In this document: positions 1 to 8,606 of the stretch, piece by piece
Position numbering within the stretch: position 1 is the stretch's first letter
How the letters are laid out: every line of letters starts with the position of its first letter
Assembly (NCBI RefSeq): GCF_005796225.1
Contig: NZ_VAHO01000017.1
Location: forward strand, 1-64,000
DNA: 64,000 nucleotides
Reading direction: 5' to 3'
From: Pseudarthrobacter sp. NamE5
Lineage (GTDB): Bacteria; Actinomycetota; Actinomycetes; Actinomycetales; Micrococcaceae
The notes under the pieces: generated by a model
Seen by the model: only the letters and a program-made list of their open reading frames with translations
Database searches by the model: none
Told to the model about the DNA's origin: nothing
Translations under genes and position numbers: made by a program

Positions 1-1744
1 TGGCGGCGGCGGTGGTGAAGGTCCAGGTCTTGTCAGCGGCCAGCGGGTTGCCGGCAGCATCCTTGACCCCGCCGGTGCCGCCCTTGATCGTCGCGGTGTA
101 AGTCGTACCCGCCGCCAGGTCAGCGCCCGGGTTCAGCGTCGCCACCTTATCCGTGCCGTTGTACGTCACGGCTGCCGTCACCGTGGTGGTCCCCGTCGTC
201 AAGGTGAAGGTGCTTGGCGTGATTGTCGTCGCGTTCATCGCCTCGGAGAACGTTCCGGTCACATCCGATCCCACCGCCACACCAGTGGCACCAGCGGTCG
301 GAGACGTACCGGTCACGGTCGGAGCAGTCGTATCAGCAGGCCCGCCGCCGGTTCCGCCCTCGTAGTGGTGCCAGTAGCGGCTGGTGGCGTTTACGTCAGC
401 GAGCAGCAGCAGGCCGCTGTTGCCCGTACCACGTGCCGTGCTGTTGAGGTTCTGCTTGGTCGAGGTGACGTTGTGGACGTACTGGTCGGCATCCACGATC
501 CTGGCAGTCTTCGTAGTCGTGAAGCTGATGCTGTCCAGCGGAGTCGACTTTTCGTAGATCGCCCCGCCCGAGGTGGTGCAGACGCCGGCGTTCGTTGTGC
601 CGCTTGGTTTCGGATAGGTGGCGAAGGTCCGCAGCCTCTGGGTGCTTTCATCGATCAGGACGATTACCCGGTTCGGGCACTCCGCCACAGTCGCGATCGT
701 GTGCGCAGACCACTTCGCGGTCGCGTTATCCAGTGCCAACAGCTGGATCAGCGGCTGGGAGGCTGACGTGAACGAGGTTTTAATGGCGGCGAAAACCTGG
801 CCGCCAGAGGAATCCAGCCACTTCAGGTTCATATGGTCGTCACCGCTGCGTTGCCCCGACACCGCCGCGACCGGAGTGGACCAGGACGTGTTGGACGCTC
901 CATCGACGTGGTAGCTCCAGTACATGCCGTCCGTGGAGTCACCGACCTGCCGGCTCCACATCAAACCCATCTTCCCGTCGAACGCGATCACAGCCGAGGT
1001 GTCGTCAACGGACACATTGCTCAAGGATGCAGGATGCGGGAAGGGTGTCCCCCAGGTCTTGCCGTCCGCGCCAGTGACGTTCAGATAGATCCGGTTCGCC
1101 TGCTGCCAGGTGGCCCAGACCCGGCCGGTCGAATCCTTGTCGATGGTCAGGGCCTCAACGCGCTGGTTGTTGATGTTTGTAGAACTCAGCAGCGAGTACG
1201 TCTTCTTAACGGAGTCGTAGCTGTAACGCCGCATCGTTGTCGGGTAGTTCGGCTCGGCCGGCAGACCATCGTTGACGAACCGGTAGCTCGCCACGTGGAG
1301 CGTGGTCCCGTCCCACAGCACGTCATGGTGGGTACTCGCCCGCGTATCCGTGGCCACACCCGTACTGGCCCACGCGCTCGTCGAGGCATTGAACCGGAAA
1401 ATCTCGAAATCCGAACTGGCCGTATCCCACAGGTTCCCCCACCAAATTCCGTCATTGAACCACAGCCCGCTCGTTTGCCGCTTGGTCCCCGTCGGCGTTC
1501 CGGTCCCCGAATGCGAGAGGCCCTCAACTCCAACATCTCCCGTAGCGGCCGACGCCGCAGGCACCACCACGACACCGGATGCGAGCAGCAGCGGTATCAG
1601 CAGTGATGCCAGCAGTGTGTGGAGCCGCAGAATGCGCAACCGGCCTGAACGAAGACCAATCCAGCCACTACGGTTCCTGTGCCGGGCTGCAACCACAAAA
1701 GACGTGGCCCCAGACCATCCCGGATAGGCATCGCGGTTGCCCAT
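1..1744 (-). CDS. Secreted protein with Ig-like (Big_5) repeats, 3' end missing
   Basis: The frame is open from an ATG at 1744 to the left edge, about 581 codons, so the C-terminus is missing. A GGGGAGG ribosome site lies 8 bases before the ATG. An arginine-rich N-terminus and a hydrophobic stretch near residues 37-61 ending in ASA look like a signal peptide. Residues about 65-455 are rich in Trp, Thr and Asp, with short strand-like units that suggest a beta-propeller or sialidase-like fold. From about residue 465 a bacterial Ig-like domain follows (TVTGTSP, FSEAMN, AGNPLAADKTWTF). Such architectures occur in secreted or surface carbohydrate-active proteins of Arthrobacter. The two glycosyltransferases just upstream suggest an exopolysaccharide locus, but the substrate is unknown. 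Confidence 0.75.
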   Translation of the reverse strand, partial: MGNRDAYPGWSGATSFVVAARHRNRSGWIGLRSGRLRILRLHTLLASLLIPLLLASGVVVVPAASAATGDVGVEGLSHSGTGTPTGTKRQTSGLWFNDGIWWGNLWDTASSDFEIFRFNASTSAWASTGVATDTRASTHHDVLWDGTTLHVASYRFVNDGLPAEPNYPTTMRRYSYDSVKKTYSLLSSTNINNQRVEALTIDKDSTGRVWATWQQANRIYLNVTGADGKTWGTPFPHPASLSNVSVDDTSAVIAFDGKMGLMWSRQVGDSTDGMYWSYHVDGASNTSWSTPVAAVSGQRSGDDHMNLKWLDSSGGQVFAAIKTSFTSASQPLIQLLALDNATAKWSAHTIATVAECPNRVIVLIDESTQRLRTFATYPKPSGTTNAGVCTTSGGAIYEKSTPLDSISFTTTKTARIVDADQYVHNVTSTKQNLNSTARGTGNSGLLLLADVNATSRYWHHYEGGTGGGPADTTAPTVTGTSPTAGATGVAVGSDVTGTFSEAMNATTITPSTFTLTTGTTTVTAAVTYNGTDKVATLNPGADLAAGTTYTATIKGGTGGVKDAAGNPLAADKTWTFTTAAA

Positions 1745-1834
1745 GTCTACATCCTCCCCGCTTATTTCAGCTTCAAATTTCGACGGCGGCGGTCCACCGC
1801 ACACCCGCTGGGGTCAGTTCATTCCCGTGTTCAC

Positions 1835-2830
1835 TCACTGAACTTCCCTCCAGGCTGCATCCACGGGCGCCGTGCTTCCCGGGAGCGGCGAGCTGTGGGC
1901 AAACCGCCGGCCACGCAGATACCCGGCAGCTGTGCAGGCCAAGACCGAGACCACGGCCCCAGCCCGCTCGAGGCCGCCCCAGTTTCCGTTCCTGCTCCAG
2001 TCATAGATTCCGTGGGCAACGGCCCGTGGCAGGACGCTTCGGACATAGCGGCGCTCAGGGCCCAGCGCGCGTTTGTGACCCACCACCTGGCTGACCTGGG
2101 CCTTGGAGATCCCTTCGGACCAGGACCTGGCCAGCATGTAGCGGAACGTTCCCCTCTGGGCCGGCACGTGGTGGCGTACCAGGGCTGCGGGTTCGTAGAC
2201 GATGCGTGACCCTGGGGTGCCCATCCTGGAACGTATGCAAATCTCCGTCTCTTCACAGCCAAGGGGCTTGGACCCCTGGCGTCCAAGGTCAAGGTTGAAG
2301 CCGCCTACCTGATGCAGCACTTCAAGACGGAAGGACATGTTTGCCCCAATGACGTTCCTGACCTCGGAGGCGATCCTGGGCATCCCTCTGTAGCTGCAGC
2401 CGACGATCCAGTCCAGCTCCTCGCCGAAGTACGGGGGACGGCCGGATTCCCAAACCGGTTCAACCCGCCCGCCGACAGCCAGTACATCGGGGTCGTCATA
2501 GTAGGTGACCAAACGTTCGAGCCAATCGGGAGCCGCTTCGGCGTCGTCATCGAGAAAGGCCACGACGTCGGAGGTGCAGAGGCTTACGCCGGTATTCCGG
2601 GCTCCGGAGAGCCCCTGGGGGCCGCTGTTCTCTACGAGCGTCACGTCGTCGACAGTGGCGATAAGGCGCTTATAGAGGTCCTCATTGTGGTCAACAACCA
2701 CAAAGACCTCGCGTGGGACGAGCGTCTGGGCGCGGACTGAACCAATGACGCCAAGCAATCTGTCCCAGCGCGCCATTGTGTAGCAGCAAATGACTACGGA
2801 AACTGTAGGAGGTTCAATAGGGGTGCGCAT
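1835..2830 (-). CDS. Family 2 glycosyltransferase
   Basis: 331 residues. The N-terminus (VSVVICCYTMARWDRL) and the acidic motif FLDDDAEAAPDWLE near residue 95 are those of GT-A fold family 2 glycosyltransferases, which move a sugar from a nucleotide donor to a lipid- or glycan-linked acceptor at the cytoplasmic face of the membrane. The GARNTGV motif follows the nucleotide-binding strand. A conserved EETEICIR segment near residue 190 supplies the probable catalytic base. A hydrophobic stretch around residues 285-300 may anchor the C-terminus. The start codon is one base past the stop of the upstream glycosyltransferase, so the two are almost certainly cotranscribed. The sugar specificity cannot be told. 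Confidence 0.85.
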   Translation of the reverse strand: MRTPIEPPTVSVVICCYTMARWDRLLGVIGSVRAQTLVPREVFVVVDHNEDLYKRLIATVDDVTLVENSGPQGLSGARNTGVSLCTSDVVAFLDDDAEAAPDWLERLVTYYDDPDVLAVGGRVEPVWESGRPPYFGEELDWIVGCSYRGMPRIASEVRNVIGANMSFRLEVLHQVGGFNLDLGRQGSKPLGCEETEICIRSRMGTPGSRIVYEPAALVRHHVPAQRGTFRYMLARSWSEGISKAQVSQVVGHKRALGPERRYVRSVLPRAVAHGIYDWSRNGNWGGLERAGAVVSVLACTAAGYLRGRRFAHSSPLPGSTAPVDAAWREVQ

Positions 2831-2831
2831 C

Positions 2832-3689
2832 TTAGGCTCCTTGCACTACGGAAAGAACGCTCTGCGGGTCCGTGGGCGTGCGCGGAAACCTGACGTTTGC
2901 GTATGTATATTTCACCCGTCGGAGTGCCTCGGGGCGGGCTCCGGCAGTCGGCGCTTCCCAGAGCGTGCATTCACGTGCGAGCGTCCCCAGGACCCGCCAT
3001 CCGTCCCGGAACGTCTGCAAATGCGACGCTCCGGAGATGCGGTCGAGCTCAATGCTGGGCACCTCCGCAATACGAAGGCCCGCCTTGGCTGCGCGAACAA
3101 TCAATTCGGTCTCGATCTCGAACCCGTCTGATTCCAGCTGCAAGACCTCCAGGCATTCCCTTCGGAAGGCTATATATCCGTAGCAGAGGTCCGAGTAGTT
3201 GCTGCGGAGCACCGCATTAGCCATCCACGTAAATGCGCGATTGCCGGCACTTCGCAACCATGTCAGGTCTTCGGATCCGCCGCCTGTGACGTAACGGGAC
3301 CCTTTTACGAAGTCGTAGTCATGCTGGAGCGGGGACACAAACCAGCCGATCTCCTGGGGATCCATACTTCCATCGGCGTCGAGCATCACAATGATGTCTC
3401 CCGAGGCTGCAGCGAACCCCGCCCGGAGTGCAGCGCCCTTGCCCTTGCGCTGCTCGTCCACCACAACGACGTCGTCGCGCAGCGCCCTGGCAACGTCGAC
3501 GGTGTGATCGTGGGAGCGCCCATCAACGATGACAACCTCGTCAACGTACGAGGGCATGCGGCGGATAACCCATGGGAGATTCATTGCTTCGTTCAGGGTG
3601 GGAATAACCACACTTACCGACGCTATTGGTGACGAGATGGTCGACTCGGAGAAGGACCTTGGAAGCTGGGTGGAAATAGACAAATTCAT
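2832..3689 (-). CDS. Family 2 glycosyltransferase (DPM/DPG synthase-like)
   Basis: About 285 residues with a GT2 N-terminal domain: VSVVIPTLNEAMNLPWVI, then DEVVIVDGRSHDHT, and the metal-binding MLDADGSMDP near residue 105. The KGKGAALRAGF segment is typical of dolichol- or polyprenyl-phosphate sugar synthases, which make lipid-linked sugar donors; it could also be a plain polysaccharide glycosyltransferase. No C-terminal membrane segments are visible. Three in-frame starts are possible (GTG at 3695 and 3692, ATG at 3689). The ATG is chosen here, but no strong ribosome site decides it. It is the first gene of a two-gene unit with the next glycosyltransferase. Confidence 0.82.
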   Translation of the reverse strand: MNLSISTQLPRSFSESTISSPIASVSVVIPTLNEAMNLPWVIRRMPSYVDEVVIVDGRSHDHTVDVARALRDDVVVVDEQRKGKGAALRAGFAAASGDIIVMLDADGSMDPQEIGWFVSPLQHDYDFVKGSRYVTGGGSEDLTWLRSAGNRAFTWMANAVLRSNYSDLCYGYIAFRRECLEVLQLESDGFEIETELIVRAAKAGLRIAEVPSIELDRISGASHLQTFRDGWRVLGTLARECTLWEAPTAGARPEALRRVKYTYANVRFPRTPTDPQSVLSVVQGA

Positions 3690-4225
3690 CACCACTTCAT
3701 GACAATTGCGGACTATTGACGTCGTCGCGTTGCATTACTGCGCGACACTAGCTCTTGTCGGTCTCGGTCTGGTCGGAGGCCCCAGCTCTCTCTTAGCCAC
3801 TGACTTTGCCCGTGTCGTAAGAGCCTATGATCGGCCCCAGGGGGAGTCACGAGTAGCCTGTACTCCCTTTTCTCCGCGCAATCCACTCGCTGTACGTAAG
3901 TAGCGGGGTTAGAGTGCAGTCCACTTACCTAGGGATAGGGTTATGGATCAAGCTGATACCCGGGCGTAGGGGAATCGCTGCTTTCCCTGAAGTTAGGTAT
4001 AGGGGTTTTGCCGGGCGTTAAGCGTTTTTGGCTTGTTTACTCGCCTAGCGCGGCTTGGCCGTGGTTGTTTCGGGGGATGCCGGGGAACGGATTGCCTGAA
4101 CCCGGGCAAGCAACCGCCGGCTCCACCTGCCGGTCCCTCAGTACCATCAAAGCCGTCGCCCTATGGCGCCCGCGTCGGGAGTCGGCAGCAGAGCCGGATG
4201 CCGGGCGCGAACCTGCTGCGCAGCC
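3690..4225. other. Intergenic stretch without a convincing gene
   Basis: About 530 bases between the start of the glycosyltransferase pair and the end of the M18 aminopeptidase gene. Short open frames on the plus strand here have no recognisable product or ribosome site. The stretch should hold the promoter of the glycosyltransferase pair on the minus strand and the end of the aminopeptidase transcript. I see no clear -10/-35 pair, strong hairpin or repeat. Confidence 0.5.
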
Positions 4226-5551
4226 TTAGGAACCCGTACGGAAAAACACCTCCGTCACGGCGGCGAGCCGTCGCGGGTCCTCTACCCCGCACAGCTCCCT
4301 GGCCGAGTGCATGGAAAGCAGCGGAACGCCGACGTCCACCGTGCGGATGCCCAAACGGGTTGCCGTCAGGGGACCGATCGTGGAGCCGCACGGGATTGCG
4401 TTGTTGGAGACGAATTCCTGGTACGGCACTCCGGCCTCGCCGCAGAGCCGCGCCCAGAACGCCGCACCGGTGGCGTCCGTGGCGTAGCGCTGGTTTGCAT
4501 TGATCTTCAGCAATGGACCACCGTTAAGTACAGGATGGTTGGCGGGGTCGTGCCGCTCGGCGTAGTTGGGGTGAACGGCGTGGCCGGCATCCGCGGATAC
4601 ACAGAACGACGCCGCCAGGGCCTGCCGCCGCTGGCCCACCGAGGCGCCAAGTCCGTCCGAGATGCGCACCAGGACATCCTCAAGGATTGGGCCGCAGGCC
4701 CCCGAGCGGGAGTTGGAGCCAATTTCCTCATGGTCGAAGGCGGCCAGGACAGCGATGGGCCCACCCGGACCGGCCTGCGGGGCACTGGAGGAGGACAGCG
4801 CTTCAGCGTGCGCAACCAGCGCCACCAACCCTGCATGCGTGGACGAAAGGTTATCCAGCCGCCCTGCTGCGAAGAACTCCCCCTTGCCCCCGAAAACCGC
4901 GGGCGGCTGCGTGTCTGCAATGACGACGTCGTACCCGCCCACCGCAGAAGGATCAACGCCGCCATCAGGCACGCGGGACGCCAAAAGCTCCAGCAGATCA
5001 AAGTCCGAGGGGCTGCCCAGCCCCCACACGGGATTCATGTGGCGCTGCTTGTCCAGGGTGAGCCCGTCGTTGACCGCGCGGTCCAGGTGGATGGCCAGCT
5101 GAGGGAAACGGAGCAGGGGGCCGGTGGCGGTGAGGTTCTCCCTGCCGTCCTTCATCACCAGCCGGCCCGCGAGCTGCAGTTCCCGGTCCAGCCAGGAATT
5201 CAGCAAGGGCCCGCCATACACCTCCACGCCGGCCTGGAGCCAGCCGTGCACGCCCGTGGTCGGCTTGGGCTTCAACTTGAAGCCGGGCGAGTCGGTGTGG
5301 GCACCCAGGATGTTGAAGCCGGTTGTGGGCCCGGAACCTTCCGGAACCGCCCAGGCAATCAACGCACCGTCCCGGATGATGAAGAACAGCCCGGGCCCGT
5401 CCTCCCACGGCTCCATCTCGTCCAGGCGGGTGAACCCCGCTTCCTCCAGCCGCCGCCCCGCCTCATGGACGGCGTGAAAGCTCGACGGCGATGCGCTGAC
5501 AAATGCGCCAAGGTCCTGGATGTGGTCTGCGGCGGAGGCTGGGAAAGGCAT
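4226..5551 (-). CDS. apeB: M18 family aminopeptidase (aspartyl aminopeptidase type)
   Basis: 441 residues, the usual length for M18 metallopeptidases, which remove N-terminal (often acidic) residues from peptides in the cytoplasm using two zinc ions. Zinc-binding and catalytic motifs are visible: LGAHTDSPGFKLKP near residue 85 (first His-x-Asp), GRLDNLSS near 235 (bridging Asp), AAFDHEEIGS near 280 (catalytic Glu pair), CVSADAGHAVHPNY near 330, and the final VGVPLLSMHSARE with the last His ligand. It stands alone, 50 bases downstream of the response regulator gene on the same strand, and may be read through from it. The family call is secure; substrate preference is not. Confidence 0.93.
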   Translation of the reverse strand: MPFPASAADHIQDLGAFVSASPSSFHAVHEAGRRLEEAGFTRLDEMEPWEDGPGLFFIIRDGALIAWAVPEGSGPTTGFNILGAHTDSPGFKLKPKPTTGVHGWLQAGVEVYGGPLLNSWLDRELQLAGRLVMKDGRENLTATGPLLRFPQLAIHLDRAVNDGLTLDKQRHMNPVWGLGSPSDFDLLELLASRVPDGGVDPSAVGGYDVVIADTQPPAVFGGKGEFFAAGRLDNLSSTHAGLVALVAHAEALSSSSAPQAGPGGPIAVLAAFDHEEIGSNSRSGACGPILEDVLVRISDGLGASVGQRRQALAASFCVSADAGHAVHPNYAERHDPANHPVLNGGPLLKINANQRYATDATGAAFWARLCGEAGVPYQEFVSNNAIPCGSTIGPLTATRLGIRTVDVGVPLLSMHSARELCGVEDPRRLAAVTEVFFRTGS

Positions 5552-5601
5552 GGTCCCGAGTCTAGACCGGGTAGTGGTGCGGCACTGGAGATTCCGGGGC
5601 T

Positions 5602-6294
5602 TCAGTAGTCCGGGTTGCTTGGCACCACCAGGCCGGTTTCGTAGGCATAAACCACTGCCTGGACCCGGTCACGGAGGTGGAGCTTGGTGAGGATGCGCCG
5701 CACATGGGTTTTCACGGTGGCTTCGGAGAGGAAGTAGCGGTGCGCTATTTCCGCGTTGGACAGCCCTTCGGCCATCGCTTCGAGCATTTCTGTTTCCCGT
5801 GGCGTCAGCTCTGCCAGCAGCGGATCAGGGGCGGGGGTGCTGGGAGTGCGCCGGGCGGCGCCGCGGACGTAGGTCTCCAGCAGCCGCTGGGTCACCCGGG
5901 GCGCCACGACGGCATCCCCGCTGGCTACGACACGGACGGCATTTATCAGCTCCGACGGCGCCACGTCCTTCAGCAGGAAGGCGGATGCACCTGCCTGGAG
6001 GCCGGCAAAGGCGTACTCGTCCAAGTCGAAGGTAGTGAGAATGATGATCCGTGCGCAGGAACCGGCGGCCGTGATGGCGCGCGTTGCCTCGATGCCGTCG
6101 AGGACCGGCATGCGGACGTCCATCAGCACTACATCCGGGTTGAGCTCGCGGACCTGCCGCACCGCCTCAGCACCGTCCGAGGCCTCACCCACAATCTCCA
6201 GGTCATCTTCTCCTTCAAGGATCAGGCGGAATCCCATCCGCAGCAGGGGCTGGTCATCCACCAGCAGAACAGTGGTGCGCGGGTTTTCGGTCAT
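5602..6294 (-). CDS. NarL/LuxR-type response regulator
   Basis: 230 residues. The receiver domain (residues 8-125) has acidic residues D13-D14, phospho-acceptor D59 in VVLMDVRMP, and the conserved TTFDLDEYAF and LLKD (switch Thr and Lys). The C-terminal helix-turn-helix (about 160-220) reads LTPRETEMLEAMAEGLSNAEIA with the SEATVKTHV recognition helix. Its start overlaps the end of the sensor kinase gene by four bases (ATGA), so the pair is translationally coupled. It lies downstream of an ABC exporter in the same orientation and probably controls that exporter in response to a membrane or antibiotic signal. This is inferred from gene order only. Confidence 0.93.
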   Translation of the reverse strand: MTENPRTTVLLVDDQPLLRMGFRLILEGEDDLEIVGEASDGAEAVRQVRELNPDVVLMDVRMPVLDGIEATRAITAAGSCARIIILTTFDLDEYAFAGLQAGASAFLLKDVAPSELINAVRVVASGDAVVAPRVTQRLLETYVRGAARRTPSTPAPDPLLAELTPRETEMLEAMAEGLSNAEIAHRYFLSEATVKTHVRRILTKLHLRDRVQAVVYAYETGLVVPSNPDY

Positions 6295-7724
6295 GCCTTG
6301 CCTTGGAGTTGGTGCGGATGTGGAACCTGCTGGTGGATGTCATCGGCGGGCCAGTTCAGCACGGCGTGGACGCGCCAGCCCTGCCGTGTCCTGCCCGCAT
6401 CTACGGTGCCGGTGTAGATCCGGGCGCGTTCGGCCATCCCGGCAAGGCCCTGGCCGGTCCCGAAGGAGCCGGTCCTGAAGGAGCCGGTCCCGGAGGAGCC
6501 GGTCCCGGAGGAGCCGGCGCCGTAAAGATCCGGAAGGGAAGGGCCGGAGCTGAATGGGCCGTCAAGCTGGGCGGCACTGCCTTCAGGACTGGCGGGAACC
6601 CCTGCGCCGTCGTCGGTCACGTCAATAGTCACGGCCGCTCCGGACCGCTGAATGCTGACATCCACCCTGCCTGCCGAGCGGCCGTAACGGAGCACATTGG
6701 TCAACGATTCCTGCACGATCCGGTAGACAGTGAGCTGGAAGGCAGCGTCGTCGGGCAGCGGGGGGCCGGTGTGCGAATAGTGGATGGGCAGCCCGGCCGT
6801 GCGGAAACCCTCCAGCAGCGTGGCGAGGCTGTCGGCGGCGGTAAGCGGCAGCCGCGGCGCGCCAGCTCCGGCATCATCCCTCAGGACGCCCAGCACCCGC
6901 CGCATGTCGGCAAGGGCAGTCCGGCCCGTCCGGGACAGTTCGCCCAGTACCTCACCCGCGCGCTCGGGACTTTTCCTGACCACGACGGCGGCGCCGTCGG
7001 ACAGGCTGATCATTACTGTCAGTGAATGGGCAACGACGTCGTGCATTTCCCGGGCGATGCGGTTCCGTTCGTTGACGGAAGCCAGGCGGGCCGCGCGGGC
7101 TGCCCAGGCGGCCACTTCCTGTTCATGCTCCCGCCGCTGCCTGACTCCAATGCCGATGCCCGTGGCGAGGACATTGGAGAGGGTGATGGTGGCACCGGTG
7201 GCGATGCTCGTCAGGAGATGAAAGTCGCCGGGGTTGACTCCGCTGTCGTGGACGAAGGAGTTTTCCATTGGCCCCACAGCCGCCAGTAGGTAAAGGAGCG
7301 CCAGCGGGGCAGTGGCCACAGACATGGTGATGAGCGCAAACCGTCGGGTGTGTGCCACAGCAACCGCATACAGCGAAAACCATAGGCCGGCCGAAGCATT
7401 GGACCCCCAAGGGTGCAGCAGGGTGACTGCCACTTCCACCACGGCCACGAAGGCCACCAGGCCCACCGGGTTGAAGCGCCGCAGGAACATTGATCCAGCC
7501 ACCAGCACCAGCAGGGCAGCAGCGAGCCAGTTGCCGGAGACCGTGGTGTCCACCACGGTCGGCGCCACCAGCAGGCTGTAGCTTCCAGCCACAACGCTGT
7601 CCATGACCACCGGGTGCCGGTGCAGGTAGCGGCGGAGCCGCCCCTTGCGGCGTGCCGTGAGTTCGGCAAAAGACGCGTCGGCCTGCCCGGCCGGCGCGTC
7701 CTTCAGGAATGCGGCTTGGTTCAT
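6291..7724 (-). CDS. Sensor histidine kinase (HisKA_3) with repeat-expanded ATP lid
   Basis: 477 residues. Several hydrophobic segments lie between residues about 40 and 195. The HisKA_3 dimerisation helix follows, with phospho-acceptor His229 (NRIAREMHDVVAHS), then a HATPase domain with ESLTNVLRYG (N box) and DVTDDGAGV (G1 box). Between G1 and the G2 box (GTGQGLAGMAERA) sits a Ser/Gly/Thr-rich insert, about residues 404-423, encoded by four tandem 15-base repeats. This lid is normally short. The kinase partners the overlapping response regulator and follows the ABC permease gene by 30 bases. The signal sensed is not evident. Confidence 0.92.
   Translation of the reverse strand: MNQAAFLKDAPAGQADASFAELTARRKGRLRRYLHRHPVVMDSVVAGSYSLLVAPTVVDTTVSGNWLAAALLVLVAGSMFLRRFNPVGLVAFVAVVEVAVTLLHPWGSNASAGLWFSLYAVAVAHTRRFALITMSVATAPLALLYLLAAVGPMENSFVHDSGVNPGDFHLLTSIATGATITLSNVLATGIGIGVRQRREHEQEVAAWAARAARLASVNERNRIAREMHDVVAHSLTVMISLSDGAAVVVRKSPERAGEVLGELSRTGRTALADMRRVLGVLRDDAGAGAPRLPLTAADSLATLLEGFRTAGLPIHYSHTGPPLPDDAAFQLTVYRIVQESLTNVLRYGRSAGRVDVSIQRSGAAVTIDVTDDGAGVPASPEGSAAQLDGPFSSGPSLPDLYGAGSSGTGSSGTGSFRTGSFGTGQGLAGMAERARIYTGTVDAGRTRQGWRVHAVLNWPADDIHQQVPHPHQLQGKA
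6456..6515. repeat. Four tandem 15-bp repeats inside the histidine kinase gene
   Basis: Four head-to-tail copies of a 15-base unit, close to GGTCCCGAAGGAGCC on the plus strand, at 6456-6470, 6471-6485, 6486-6500 and 6501-6515. Copies differ by one or two bases. The unit is a multiple of three, so changes in copy number would keep the reading frame. It encodes Gly-Thr-Gly-Ser-type repeats in the ATP-lid region of the kinase. Confidence 0.9.
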
Positions 7725-7754
7725 ACGTTCGCGTCGCCCGTCATGCCGGCCTTG

Positions 7755-8606
7755 CTAGACGTCCCGCTGCTTCAGCGCAACCATCGCCGCCACCAACGGC
7801 ACTGCCACCCAAATTCCAAGCCAGGTTGAGGCCTGCCAGACTTCCAGCGCACCTTCGGCAGGAGCGGCCGCGACGATCCTCTCGAAGAGGTTGTCCGGCA
7901 GGTACTTCCGCGCCTCCTCGAAGAAGTCGCCCGGAATGAGCTGGAAGGCGATGGGGACCACGAAGAAGAGCCCCACCAGGGACATGATTCCGCCTGCGGA
8001 ATTACGGAGCAGCGTTCCCAGTGACATGCCGATCGCCGCTACCGCCGCCACATAGATTCCGCTGACCAGCAGCAGGCGCCGGGAGTGCTCGGTGCCAAGG
8101 TCGATGTCAAAGCCGTAGTTCTCCAGGATCGGACTGGCTGCCAGATAGGCGAGGAAGGAGGACACCATGGACACCACAAAGGCGCAAACCGTTACCACCA
8201 GCAGCTTGGCAACAAAGGCGGGCGTGCGTTTCGGAACGGCCGTAAAGGTTGACCTGGCCATGCCCGTGGTGAACTCCGAACTCATGAGCAGAACCGCCAG
8301 GGAGCCCATGATGAGCTGGGCAAAGGCGATGCCCGACGTTGGAATACCGGAAGTCAGGTCTGCCCCCTGCGCCGCAAAGGCGGCGGCAGCCTGCGGGTCG
8401 CTCTTCGAAGCCTCGGAGAACTGTCCGACGCCCCACGCGTTGAGGGCTGCGAAGCCAACCATCACCAGCACCGTTGATGCCACCAGGATCAGGGTGGAGA
8501 GAAGGGTCCTGAACTTGATGAATTCGGAGTGGAGTACGCGGGGGAAGCTGGGGCCGGGACCGATCTTCCCCTCCGGGCGGCGGGATTGCAGGGCTGCCGT
8601 GCTCAT
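7755..8606 (-). CDS. ABC-2 type transporter permease
   Basis: 283 residues with about six hydrophobic segments, starting FRTLLSTLILVASTVLVMVGFAAL near residue 33. It has the typical ABC-2 permease layout with a large extracellular loop between the first two helices. The motif MSSEFTTGMARSTFTAVP at about residue 110 is common to ABC-2 permeases linked to bacitracin- or lantibiotic-type exporters of actinobacteria. Its start overlaps the end of the ATPase gene by four bases (ATGA). With that ATPase it should form a membrane exporter. The substrate is unknown; the linked two-component system suggests a drug or cell-envelope stress role. Confidence 0.9.
   Translation of the reverse strand: MSTAALQSRRPEGKIGPGPSFPRVLHSEFIKFRTLLSTLILVASTVLVMVGFAALNAWGVGQFSEASKSDPQAAAAFAAQGADLTSGIPTSGIAFAQLIMGSLAVLLMSSEFTTGMARSTFTAVPKRTPAFVAKLLVVTVCAFVVSMVSSFLAYLAASPILENYGFDIDLGTEHSRRLLLVSGIYVAAVAAIGMSLGTLLRNSAGGIMSLVGLFFVVPIAFQLIPGDFFEEARKYLPDNLFERIVAAAPAEGALEVWQASTWLGIWVAVPLVAAMVALKQRDV

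Noticed and set aside
833..1606. Long open frame on the plus strand (257 codons)
   Set aside because: It lies opposite a continuous minus-strand coding frame with signal peptide and Ig-like domain; its product is Arg/Pro-rich with no recognisable family.
4008..4229. 73-codon open frame in the spacer before the aminopeptidase gene
   Set aside because: No ribosome site, no family, and it overlaps the end of the aminopeptidase gene on the other strand.
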